Source of the DNA: Phoronis australis
Taxonomy: Eukaryota; Phoronida; Phoronidae
Length of the DNA: 64,000 nt
Direction: 5' to 3'
Assembly (NCBI GenBank): GCA_002633005.1
Contig: NMRA01000223.1
Coordinates: forward strand, 442,290 to 506,289
The notes beneath the pieces are model-generated. The model searched no databases and was not told the DNA's origin. It saw only the letters and a list, made by a program, of their open reading frames with translations. Below are positions 1 to 12,000 of this stretch, piece by piece. The position numbers and the translations under genes were made by a program. Positions within the stretch are counted from its first letter, which is position 1, and each line of letters opens with the position of its first letter.

Positions 1-600
1 CGAAAAACTTCGCGAAATACACGGAATTTCACGGGGCTGTGCCATTCAGCCATACATTCCAGAACCCTGGGAAAAGGGAAATCCACGGTGAAGCGGGGGG
101 GGGGGGCACACCGGTAGTCCGATCCAGTCCACTAGAGTAGGTTGTTTACACAACTGTTAACTAAAATGCATGAAAACATCTGTATGTCAGGTCACAGACA
201 GTGGTGCTCGTCAATGGAGCTATTTTAAAGTGTGCAGAGAGGTTCTGGCACATCTGTACCGCTAACTTTGTTTCCTGGTATAGTGATGCGTGGTGTTACA
301 ATTTTATTTATTCCACTATCAAGGGTCCCATTTCAAAAATCCAAGTATTGAAGGACTACTTTATTTCTTTATTTGGGAAGTCGAATTTGTGCATACTCAG
401 TAATGCCCAAGATTTTCTGGAAAGCAGATGGTTACACAGCAAAATCTTGTTAAGACAATTTAACAAATCACTCCAAAGCCCACGGCAATTGAACGAAATG
501 TAATAACATTAACTTTACACGAATTAATACAATTCCACGAGAATGTGTACCTTGTTTTAATCTGAATATGTAGGCATATCTTTGGCAAATGTGCGTCGAT
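1..600. other. No recognisable gene
   Basis: I see no coding signature, splice pattern or RNA gene here. A run of 12 G lies at 95-106. The short open frames show no family resemblance. Confidence 0.5.
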
Positions 601-660
601 TTTGACCAAGAACATACCGTTGTGGTCGATATAAGAAAATTCAAAATTAAATATCAAAAC

Positions 661-780
661 GAGAACACTCGGAGGAGCGACACTTGGCGAAAGTACGCGA
701 AAACAGGACCATGGGGAGGACGACGACGACGATGATGACCATGAAGGTGGAGATTATGAACAACACGATAACATTCATGT
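661..780 (+). repeat. Copy 1 of a ~120 bp dispersed repeat
   Basis: The block starts near GGAGGAGCGACACTTGGCG and ends near ACACGATAACATTCAT. It has a GAC/GAT-rich centre. Related copies lie at 841-963 and 1811-1945. Confidence 0.75.
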
Positions 781-840
781 GACTAGCGAGCAAATCAGTA
801 AGAAATAGCCTGCAGTCTTGTTCACGCACCCGGTAAACTG

Positions 841-963
841 GCAACAGTGCGAGAGCGCTCGAAGGAGCAACACTTGGCGAAATTACGCGAAAACAGGACG
901 ATGGGGAGGACGATGACAACGATCATGACGATGAAGGTGGAGATTATGAACAACACGATAACA
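841..963 (+). repeat. Copy 2 of the ~120 bp repeat
   Basis: Shares long identical stretches with 661-780, in the same orientation, about 180 bp downstream. Confidence 0.75.
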
Positions 964-1065
964 TTCATACGACGAACTTAGATGTCATCAATTAGTAAGA
1001 AATAAGCTACACTCTTGTTCAAATAAACTAAACCAACATCAATGCAGTAAGAGCGCTAAACAAAG

Positions 1066-1815
1066 GAACAGCGCTATCAGAAAATCTCAAGTAATTCGAG
1101 AAGTAGACGGCCTAGCAAAAAATGAAAAACATCGTCTGAAAGCCCGTTAAAAATTCTATCTTAATTGATATTTTCGCAACATTCCATATTTTTTTCGAAA
1201 AAAATTTGCGTTTTTTTTTGAAATTCAAAGTCAAATACCTCGAAAACAGTATGTCTGAGAAAAACGCTATCACAGAACTTTTGAAAGAGCATACTTCAAG
1301 GAATCCACATGCAAAAATTCACGTCATTTGCTCTTCCCGTTAAAAATGCGACCACAGAACGATTGAAAACGTGTGAACATGCGCCACAGCCGCCATCTTG
1401 AAAGTGACTTCCGGTTCAATTAACTTTTATAAAAGCTTATTAAACTCAAAAAACACGTGACCAGTTTGAAAGATTGGTTCGCAAATGCGCCCTCTACAGG
1501 AGAAAACGTTTTTGGCCATATTTCGGGGTGCGCATGTGCCACTTCCATTATTTCGGCCATAGTTAACCAGAAGTCAACTTTTTTCAGCACGCTTGTAGCA
1601 CCTGCGTTCTAATATAATCGTACTGATTTTGAGCTATGTACGCCGAAAAATGCGGCCTCTACGAGCATTTGACTGTGATATCGGATACAAAATGGCCGCC
1701 ACGTCCGCCATTTTGTATCCGATCATGACTAAAAACAATAGGCTTTCAGGACTTTCCCATCTACACGTCGTGTTTAAATTTCGTGAAAATCGGACGAAAA
1801 TTGCGACCTCTAGAG
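1066..1815 (+). repeat. Copy 1 of a ~0.75 kb direct duplication
   Basis: This segment and 2206-2975 share the same succession of motifs: an AAGTAGACG segment, an AAATTC-rich centre, a CGCCCTCTACAGG box, and a hairpin around AAAATGGC. The copies lie about 1.14 kb apart with moderate divergence, so the duplication or element is old. Confidence 0.75.
1680..1723. repeat. 17-bp perfect inverted repeat, 10-nt loop
   Basis: ATCGGATACAAAATGGC at 1680-1696 is matched by its reverse complement at 1707-1723. A near copy with one change lies at about 2827-2871 in the second copy of the duplication. Confidence 0.85.
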
Positions 1816-1945
1816 TGCTAACAAAAAAAACGAGAGCGCTCGGAGGAGCGACACTTGGCGGAATTAATCGAATAGACGTCGATGGGGAGGACGACGACAA
1901 TCATGACGATCAAGGCGGCAATTATGAATAACACGATAACATTCA
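1811..1945 (+). repeat. Copy 3 of the ~120 bp repeat
   Basis: Same start (GAGCGCTCGGAGGAGCGACA) and end (ACACGATAACATTCAT) as the copies at 661 and 841. It directly follows the first copy of the 0.75 kb duplication. Confidence 0.7.
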
Positions 1946-2205
1946 TGTGAATAGCGAAGAAATAAAATAGAAAACATACAATCAACTACAATAAAGAGCA
2001 ATAGATGGCGCAACATGCATGACAAACGAGCCATGCTATGTTCCCACATTCCAAAATAAGAGGCGCTATGTGACAGTCTGCAGAGCAAAGTTATGTTTAC
2101 AATAGTTGGTGTGTAATTCCAGTCTACAGTAGGTCAGTGCTGGCTGGGTCAGTCGGGGTCAGCTAGGCATAATCAAAGCAAAGTGAACTGCTTGCATAGG
2201 TGACC

Positions 2206-2975
2206 GAAGGAACAACGGTATCCGAAAATATCGAATAATTCAAAAAGTAGACGTTGTAGCGCAATATGGGAAATATCTTCTGAAAGCTCGTTCAAACTTC
2301 TACCTAAAGTGATAGTTTGGCAAAAATACAAAAAATTTTCGAAAAAATTAAAATTTGCCGTTTTTTTGAAATTCAAAGCCAAATAACTCGAAAATGGTAA
2401 GTCTGAGAAATACACTCTCACAGACTTTTTGAAACGCCATACTTTAAGGAATCCACATGCAAAAATTCACGTCATTTGCTCTCCCCTTAAAAATGGGACA
2501 CCAGAACGATTGAAACCCTGTGAACATGCGCCACAGCCGCCATCTTCAAAGTGACTTCCGTTTCAATAAGCTTTTATAAAACCTTATTAAACTTAACAAA
2601 CACGTGACCAGTTGAAAGCGATTGGTTCGCAAATGCGCCCTCTACAGGAGCAAATGTTTTTGGCCACATTTCTGGGTGCGCATGCGCCACTCCTAATATT
2701 TCCGCCATCTTTGACTGGAAGTCAACGATTTTCAGTGCATTTGTAGCACATGCGTTCTAGTATAATCATCCAGAATTTCAGCCATGTACTTTGAAAAATG
2801 CGGCCTCGACGAGCATTTGACTTTGAAATCGGATACAAAATGGCCGCCACGTCCGCCATTTTGCATCCGATCATGACCAAAAACAATAGGCTTCCATAAC
2901 TGTCCGATCTACACGTCGTGGGCAATTTTCGTGAAAATCGGACGAAAATTGCGACCTGTAAAGTGCGAACAAAAA
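2206..2975 (+). repeat. Copy 2 of the ~0.75 kb direct duplication
   Basis: Matches 1066-1815 along its length. Its last ~350 bp are also the left arm of the inverted structure that extends to about 3695. Confidence 0.75.
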
Positions 2976-3695
2976 AAACTTGAGGACAGAGCAACATACT
3001 TGTCGGAATTTGAAGAATTCGAAGAATTCCGCCAAGTAAAAAAAATTGCTGTCAATCCAACTTACTTTGCGGAATTCTTCCGCCACGTAAAAACATGTTG
3101 TGAGACCAACCTACTTGACGGAAGAATTCCGCCAAGTAATTATAAGAGAAAAATCCCCAACAGCTTAAGTAACCTAATACTCGATCACATTTCACACACA
3201 GACAGCCAGAGGGCTTATCACTGCAGTAAATCAAATGCAGAGCTGTTAACATAAACACTTGTTACTTGGCGAAATAAATTTCGCCAAGTATATTGCTCTG
3301 ACACTAAGTTTGTTTTTTTTTTTTTGTTTGTTCGCACGATACAGGTCGCAATTTTCGTCCGATCATCACGAAATTTACACATAACACGTACTTTCGGAAG
3401 TACTGGAAGCCTATTGTTTTTCGTCAAAATCGGATCCAAGATGGCGGCTGTGGCGGCCATTTTGTTTCCATTTAAAGGTTCAAATACTTCTGGAGGCTAC
3501 AATTTTTTACGTAAAAAGCTAAGAATCGGCACAGTAAATGGACCGGAAGTTTTCTACAAATATGCCGGAAATTGTTTACTTCCGGTAAAAGATGGCGGAA
3601 ATATCGGCGATCGCGCATGCGCACCTCAATTTTGGCCTAAAAACGTTTTCTCCTGTAGAGGGCGCATTATCAGACCAATTTTGATGTGCACAGAC
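2620..3695. mobile_element. Foldback-like inverted repeat (MITE-like)
   Basis: The ~350 bp at 2620-2970 recurs in reverse complement at 3330-3695. Shared landmarks are CGCCCTCTACAGG against CCTGTAGAGGGCG, the GGCCGCCACGTCCGCC hairpin region, and GGACGAAAATTGCGACCTGT against ACAGGTCGCAATTTTCGTCC. The 350-bp spacer carries several inverted ACTTGGCGGAATT motifs. This layout fits a foldback or MITE-type DNA element. No transposase is visible and the true ends are not fixed. Confidence 0.55.
3263..3290. repeat. 13-bp perfect palindrome (TACTTGGCGAAAT arms)
   Basis: TACTTGGCGAAAT, a 2-nt loop, then the exact reverse complement. Degenerate versions of the same arm pair occur at about 2999-3040 and 3111-3139, so this motif is a unit of the surrounding element. 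Confidence 0.85.
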
Positions 3696-4029
3696 ATTTT
3701 CAATTACATGTAGGTTGTTCACGTAAAACGCTAAGAACCCAGCATCAATTATCGCTCTGTATTTTATTGTTTTGGCCTTATTACAAAACTTGATCGACCC
3801 TGGGACATTTTGATACATTGTTCAAGCTACCCCTGAAGCACGTGTTTGAGTAAATCTGAACGATAAATATTTTCGAAAATATATTCCAAAAACCCACAAA
3901 AAAGTGAATTAGTGAAATAGGCTGTTTTTAAGATACATTTGAAAAAAGAAGCCACTCACCCACTGTTTGTTATCATATTGTGAATACGAACACGTCCGGG
4001 TATTCGTTTGACGTTCGTAAGCAGACGAA

Positions 4030-4420
4030 CGCTGGAAACTTCAACGCCAGATGTCGCAAAATGGCGCAGAAGAAGAAATAAGATCGTTCACGACTTTAGG
4101 ACCTCTGGCGGTACTTGAAGTCGTCGGAAAATCATCATCAGCCATCCTCTTCACACTTGGAACATACATGCCTATTTTTACAATCATCCCGAGAGTGCTT
4201 TGGTTGACAGAGAAGTGGACGCAAAAAACATAACAGCAAGAATGGCCAATAGGTGGTGCCAAGTACCCTGAATCCATACGAAAACAGGAGGATAGCATCC
4301 TCTCTGCTATAACAAACAGCCAAATTTTATGAACATCCATTGAGGGCCTCTGAAGATACAAAGGTAAACGTATAAAAAAATAAAAATGCCACTAGAGAGC
4401 ACACAGGTAGTCGGAGAGGT
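4030..4420 (-). repeat. Old reversed copy of the CCTAGTGGC repeat family
   Basis: Read on the minus strand this has the same order of boxes as the copies at 41-62 kb: a GTGGCGCC-type box, TGAAAATTGGCATGTATGT-like text, a CACTTCTCTGTCAACCAAA-like box and a CCACCTATTGGCC core. It is strongly diverged, so it is an old copy. Confidence 0.6.
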
Positions 4421-4749
4421 CCGAAATTCGTCGCCATCATTCGTCAGCTTCATAGGAATGTATCAGCCAAATGTCATCAAGATCCGATGAGGGTTTATGA
4501 GATACAGTTGTAGACGCCGGATGCCCTGGCAGAGATGACATGTATGCACCCACACATAAATACTTGGATGCATAAAAATGACCTGTTTGCGATAAGGGAG
4601 ACAGAAAACACCTAGAAAGCGTATGGAAATTTTTAGGAACCCCAGTTGGTGTGTTTATATTTTACAACTGGCCAACATCAACGTCTATTGTAACAGTTAG
4701 GGAGATGTTAGGTGTCAGGCGCAATAAAACATTTTCTGTAATTTAACAA

Positions 4750-5085
4750 TACAAATATCCGTCTTATTCACTTATCAGATGTGTCATTATTTATCTAGTT
4801 CACAAATTTTTGGTTATTTTATTAAGTATATTTCACTCTCCCTTTCTCTCCTTTTCTCCACCTCTCTTGCTCGCTGACAGCCCAGCCACGAAACGACGGT
4901 TTTAGAATATACAGGCCTTCGTCTCTCCTGCACCTCAAGTCCTATCCCCAGGAGCAGGCCCCAAAAGCCCAGTGCCCACTAATCAATCAAACCATAGTCG
5001 CCGATTTGAGGAAAGAACCCTTCCTTTCCGTAAAATAGACTCTGTGTTCCGGTCGCTCTTTTATAATTACATCAGAAGAAAGAAC
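4750..5085 (+). repeat. Dispersed repeat, copy 1 of 2
   Basis: Shares several blocks with 19220-19505 in the same orientation, including CCAGCCACGAAACGACGGT and TAGACTCTGTGTTCCGGTCG. I cannot assign it to a class. Confidence 0.75.
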
Positions 5086-5469
5086 ACGCTCAGCAAACGA
5101 CAGAGGCAGGGAACAGTATAATCATCAGCTTTTTCACACACCCCCATTTGAAATAAATCTGACCACTCCTTAGCAGTATTGGCGATGGCCCATTTCTGAT
5201 GAAGAGGGTACACAGCTTAGAGACCCAAGTTTATACACAACGTGAACTCACTACTCTTGCCCTTATTATAAGCTCTGCCAATGTTTTTACCAATAACTTT
5301 CTAGCCTATGGATTTTCAGGAACTCCCAATACTTCTTGTTTCTTGTTGTTATTAAAACATCCAGCCACACAATAGGTAAATCCGACAGTACCTCCCATCA
5401 CTACACTTGCAAGCCACCACTGATATCCGGGACAATGCAAAGTGATTACTCGGGTCTAACCAAAGATGC

Positions 5470-5645
5470 ACCATAGCACCAGAGGGTGCAGCTTTCAAGA
5501 TGTCGGATCTTCATATCTTCTGTTTGGAAAACAACGCATAAAGTATAGAGTCTGAAAGTTTCGTGTAAATCGAATCATCCATTTCTCAGATATGATGTTC
5601 AAAGGGAGTCAGATTGGGACATTTTTCTAGGTTCCTAAATAGCCT
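5470..5645 (+). repeat. Dispersed repeat, copy 1 of 2
   Basis: Resembles 47064-47215. Shared blocks include GCATAAAGTA-like text, CTGAAAGTTTC, CTCAGATATGATGTTC and GGGACATTTTTCTAGGT. It begins with an ACCAGAGGGTGCA box that resembles the CTAGTGGC-type core. Confidence 0.65.
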
Positions 5646-5942
5646 TTAATAGATTGAACTGATAAGGTAGGTGTGACTGAACATTACTAAAGAACTTATC
5701 AACGTCACATCTTATCAAAAGACAGCTGAGGTGCTCACCGGGATGGTTCATGTATTGTGTTTAATACAATGTCAAAAAAGTGCTTGGGCTACTTTAAATA
5801 GAAGTACACACACTACAAACAAAATCCATAGCTAATCTCTGGGTAAAATGAGGTAAAATGAAAAATAAAAAAGTCCGACTTGTTATCAATCACAGTCCAT
5901 GTCATGCAGTATCAGTCAGGGGATACCATAGCAATGTTAGCT

Positions 5943-6027
5943 CTACGTTTCCTTGACTACGTCACAGCCTCGCCATTCTATGGTGTCGAAATCAATTACA
6001 ATCTGTTTCCTTTTGGGGACAAATTGT
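5943..6027 (-). CDS. DCTD: DCTD exon 6 (last, with stop)
   Basis: Acceptor CTTTCAG at 6028. The first base completes an Arg codon. Encodes [20 protein letters not shown] and a short tail, then TAG at 5943-5945. The matching human end is KFIPKCSKIVIDFDSINSRP. Confidence 0.92.
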
Positions 6028-9000
6028 CTGAAAGGAAGAAAGGTCACACATTTAAGTGAATTATGCAGATCAAGACATTTTGGCAATCTCTTCAAAAGTT
6101 CCGCACAATAATAGGAATGGAAAACGACCGTCGTAAGTCGGCCAAAACTTGGTTAAAACCATAACTTGACAACTTGACAGTAGTGACTTTGGGGTTGAAT
6201 TATAAATATTGTTTTTGTGTTCTAATCGATAGGAACATTTTGAAGTTCAACGTTAATATTAATTGTTGAGCAAAACGTGCAAGATTGAATACGCTTTGTT
6301 AATGAATAATTCAAACATTTTGAACACCTCCACAAATGCCACACCTCAATGCTTATGTACCAAAAACAACAACACAAGAAAGACAGTTCATGCATAAACT
6401 GTCAAAAGTCATGAAATCGCATTTTTTCTGTTTGTGACAAAGATGGCAGATTTGTTGTCACACTTAACTAAGATAACGAAATTGAAAATCAACTTCAGTA
6501 AAGAGAACATACATTTGACTCAGGGTGACCAAATAGTCCCTAGGTTCCTAGGTTTGCTACCTATGATAGAAGGCCCACCCCACCGCCACAGCTAAGCCAC
6601 TGATGTTGTCAGACATCAATCACGTTTCACTTTATTAACGAAAAGCATCATTAGATGTTTTCTTAACAACATACATATATTCTGGGCTTGGAATGACGAA
6701 TGACAAAAAAGAGGAAAAATTTCAAGGTGATGTACATGTATCATTCCACAAATAAATACAGTAGACTTACGTGATAGAAAAAATTCTTGTGTTGTACAAC
6801 TTAAATGAGATGAAGGTTTTTGCATGAACAGTCAAAATAACGGTAAAAAGAGACGAAAAAAGAGGAAACTGGAAATCAAAAAAAAAGAAATAGAAACTAA
6901 AAATAGGAAATCCTCTTAAAAAAGGAAAATTCTAAGCCCTGATACATAACAGGACTGACCCATCAGTCTGCTCAGTGTCCAGGTTACCTGTACTTTATGC
7001 CGGCCTGGTCCAACATGACTGTAGAGGCCTTAGTGCCCAGATAATCCTTGTGTTTGTCTGATTTATAACCAACTTCCTGCAATAACAGTTAATGTTATAT
7101 GAGAGCAATTCAGAGGCATAAAAATGTACAATGTTTGATTGATGGCAGTAAAACCCTGCTATAAACTGCATTCAACAAAAGGATTTCATCAGAATAAGAC
7201 AGAACTTCATTTATCTGAAGGACAGAGTGTACGAAAACACGTACTGTGGAATTACGTCAGAGCTTATGTACGTGTACAAGACAAAAATGAGACAAAATAC
7301 CATTTCCCCATACTATTAACTCCAAAAATGACAGATAACTATCAAGGTCGCAAAATTCTTATTTCAGAACAGCTAAGCCAGATTTAATTACAAACTTTCT
7401 TGTTAATTCCCCTGTTTCGTTGAGAAATTGATTAGTATTAATTATCTGGTCTTGATTTATTTCTTAATATTTTTTGTCATGTGGGGTCATCTGTTGTGTA
7501 GATTGATTATTAATTTTGCATCTTCTTAGAGCGCGATAGTGTTCTTATTCTTGGTCATGAGGGAAGGCTGCTCTGATGACGTGTTTGGCTTCTGTCCAGC
7601 TGCCATGACAAGGAATTCTGGGACATTTTGTCTGAATTCTTCTGATATATAGTGTAAGTGAAGATCCAACTCTCACATAACAGACTTATGTCTTGTTAAA
7701 CCCAGTCTAGTGACGGAGACGATGAACCTCTCTATAGAGATATGCCAGTGGATAAAATGCACGCAATACCTTTATTCGTGACTGAATTATTAGTTTTGTG
7801 CACTCATTGCACGGAAACAGCGCCACATACAAAATGTACAACGTACAGCCCTTCACGTCAGCGACATTCTTATTTAAAATAGCATTCAGCTCTGCGTGGT
7901 AAACTGAAAACAAGAGGTTTTACTTTCAATAGTTAAAGAAAACAATCTATGTTCAGCTGTTTTCAGAAAAGTGACACAACCTCTCTTGTTACGTGATAGG
8001 ACTTATAGATGGTGCTGCTATACTGTCATAAAGCTCTGCCCCTAAAGAGAACCACTTAGTTATTGCTTATATTATGGTAATTTGCCATACTGTTAAAATG
8101 AGTAATTTGATAAGGTAATACAAGATCATATCAAGTAGCAATGTCCCTCTCAACTAAAGTTATGACACGTAACGCTCTCCGCAGTGATGTCAGAAAAAAT
8201 CTGGAGCACACATTCTCAACTTACCGGCTTAAAATTTTATTCAAGTTTTTCATCATTACAGCCAAGATGAAGGAAGACAATTAGTCTTTGAATTAATTTA
8301 AGAAAACTAACGTAAGGCAAAACATAAAAAAGTATTGTTGGTTCTGAACTCTCTTTTGCCGCCTAATAGTTATTGCCGGTACATTTTGCTGTTAACAGAA
8401 TTAGTCGCCGTTCCAGGAAAACTGTATTTTGTCAATTAATTTTGTCTTGTAGTGTATCACAAGACAGTGGTTATTCCGAACATTACAATTAAATATGAGC
8501 TACAAACAGACCTGTTTACCAGCAAAAGTGCATTTGAGTTTTTCTGACACCAGACTTGCAGATTTTTAAAGAAAATTTGCAGATTTTGGCATAGCGATCA
8601 AACATGAAAAAATTCGAAATTTTCAGTATTTTGGTACTTTTCTCAGTTGCTTAACTTACAAAAAAAAACGGTACACAACTTGCAACATAAATTTGACTCT
8701 CCTTTAGGGTTTTCAATAAGACAATGCCATTCACCGGGATAGCGTGGCGAAAACAGGGTTCCCTTCTTCCAGAAGGTATTTTCTTCACAGCTCAGATTAT
8801 GAAGATTTTCACACTTGCCATTTTCACAACAGTTCGTATTTAGCCAAAGATAGTCAGAACCAACAAAGTAAACAATCCACCAACCACATAAATAGTTGCT
8901 TATAATCTGGGCTATGTTTAGAATAAAATAATTTTCCAGTTTCACTGCTCAAGTTTTTTTTGATTAAAATAATACAAACCAATCTATATTTTTTAATCTT

Positions 9001-12000
9001 CCATTTCTACTTTAGTTAATCACTAAGCAAGTAACAAGTGAGCAAATAATATGCTTGGAATTTGCATATTCTTGCTTGGTCTTGTGTACTTGCCTACTAC
9101 AAGTTATATTTCCACACGAATCTACATTTGTTTTGCTTATGATACACAGGTCTGTATAAATCCATCTCCTGTTAAAACCTTTGATTTTGGTCAGTTAGTG
9201 TTACTTAGATCAGAATTTTTTGTCTGGGCTGAAGAAAGACCAAACCTTTGTTATAGCGTTAGATGAAAAGATCATCTCGTGCAATGAACAACCAGTGAGG
9301 GCAATACCTGTTGAGCCTGATCATCAATAACAAACTGTTAGTTCTTTCGATGAGCCAAGAGACAATTTCTAAGCTGGGTAAGACATATGTTGAGACCAAA
9401 TGGCAAGTTGTTATTCAATAGTGCACTTTTAAGAACTGCACTATTGACGGGATATTTTTAAAGAAAAATTGCAAGAGAGCAAAATTATTGTTGCTCTTTA
9501 AGGGCACATCATAATGCACGTGTCAATCAACGAGAAAAGCTTCGTGTATTGTTAGTAACTTTCACTGCAAGACCACTTTGTATTTACAAGTCCTGTAAAT
9601 CGACAAGACATACCATCAGGATAGTTTGTTTCTAGTAGATTTTCGGATGAACATCCCCATGGTAACACGTCATCACTGCAGCCAATCGGCATTCCATTGT
9701 AACCAATACCAACTATATTCTTATCCTCATTGATTATGCAGGCACCAACCTGTTGGGCAGATAATTGCTGAACAACATGAATACCACACCACAAAATAGC
9801 GGGTTGTCAAATTAAGTAATGAACAAATTTGTAGTTGGTATGCCCAAGCTAGCTGTTCCCAAGAATACAAGACAAGTTTTTGTGGATTACTAAACACTGC
9901 ACCGGATTCACTCCATAAATTTAGCAAAATGTGTGGTTGTCAATGACAAATTCCTGGCTTACAAACCAATCGGATGTCTTAGGCAGTTGACCCTGCGGAG
10001 CCAGTAAAGTGAATCAAGTGCTGTAGAGGCATCCAAAACAAGGCATTCTCTTTTCCAAAACATATATTTTCCCTCTGAGAATTCTCTTCCTGTTCAATTT
10101 TCTCTACCAAATTTGCAATAATTTGTTTTCTAAGTGCATTCAAGTAACGTTGCGAAATTATTGGATAACAGGAAAACGATAACAATAGGTATCTCTAGCT
10201 TTTTAACCTTAGGTCATAAACCCTTCAGTCAAGAGATCAACTTTTGACTTCGTACCGCTATAAAATTAGTTTCAACTTGTTTCGTACCGAGAAAAGGAAT
10301 GGATTATGGGTCTGGAAAGAGTCGGATAATTGACCTATCGCAAGCTCCGCCCGTTTGGGAAAAGTCGACAAACAAACAATAAGTTTTACCCGGCAACATG
10401 TCTGTCAGGTAAAATGACGTCTTGGATATGAAGGTGTGTTAAGAATGCTGCGTTCTGATTGGTCAGTAAAGCCGTCACTCAAAATCCTGGCAATAGATCA
10501 ATTGTCAGTGCTTTAGATCGTGCTAGGCACCTAAAGTGTCTTGTCATGAGCTAGATGAGGTTTGTCAGCCGTAGCAAAATGTCAGTTCTTTACAAGCCTA
10601 GAAATCACCTCTAAACTGGAGAGCAAGCTTAAACTGGTAGAATTAAGCTGTGTTGCAGCTTTAAGCATTGATGGAGCCTGCCTTTTAGGGCAGTTGCTGT
10701 TGGTACTTAAGACTGAATTTGCAAAAGAATGTCATTTTCTAAAACCATAAATGTGATGTCCAAAAATAATGGTTCTATATAAATGTTATAAACAAGCACC
10801 TATCTGGCTACTCAACACCGTTTCAAGAGAAGTCATATTTGAACTCTGGCGATCTCCCTAGAAAGGTGTGCATGCCCAGATGTCTAATCAAATGTGGTTA
10901 CCTGCAAGACACATTCTCTATAAAGACCCTTGATGTAGTCATACCTGAGTGCAAGGGTCTTTACTTCTCTGTGCAGATAAGAACGCAACAGCCATAAAAT
11001 AATCTTCCCATTCAAGGTAATCTGTCCTCTTCGAGTTAATGTCAATGCTGCAGGTAAAAAGCTTGTGTTACTTTCTGGTATCACGAGACTGACGGAATCA
11101 TACATAGGGATGGCAACTTTGCAATTCTCAACGCAAGAGATTTACTTAATTTGAGTTCACACAAACGTAGAACGAAAAATACAAAACATAATTTGAGTTT
11201 CGATTTTGAGTACAAAGATGAGGTCCTGACCTAGGAGTCAAAAATCGTAAAGTTAAGATATATTAGTGAAACGGGGACCAGGGGTTACTCACTGAAAGCT
11301 AAGACTGGTATACGAGGTGGGTCGGCTCTGCTGGGAATTTCATTTTAAAATATCAAAGTTTTAAATCCATTTCCCATGATTAATGATTTGATTAGTTCCC
11401 ATCTTTCGACTACTTATACACTAATACGGCCATCCCGGATTACATGGTGGTACTCTCCTTTGTCCCGGAGATAAGAAAGCACGTGACCTCGTTTTGGAAA
11501 TCAAGCACATTTCCGTGTCTCTCACTGATGTCGGGAAGGTGAAGAATTTCACATCACGCATCCACGGGTATTTGTCCAGTTTATCAAACAGTTTCACGTC
11601 AGAGTTGCAGCCCACAGCACAGCAAAGATCCTTTGTTGGCATTGGAAGGACGAATAGAATACAACTAAGAAAAACTTGTAAAGAATCAGACATTTTAATG
11701 TCTGATTCTTTACAAGTTGTCGTTAAAACGACAACAAATAACAAGTGAAACTCCAGTGGTACGAAAACGAGGCAGCAAATGTGCCTGACGGATGACAGAC
11801 GGAATTGCAGGTAAATATAGTGGGATTCAAATGCTGCTGCATATTCAAAAATATTTTGAAAGCTTTTTATTTTAATACCACTTCATCTGTCCACCATTGG
11901 CTTGTATGCATGACACAGATCTCCTTCGCAAACTGTTAATGAAGAGTTCTGATTTAAGATTGGGAATGTCACTCCACTCCTTAATAAGAATGTGGCAAAG

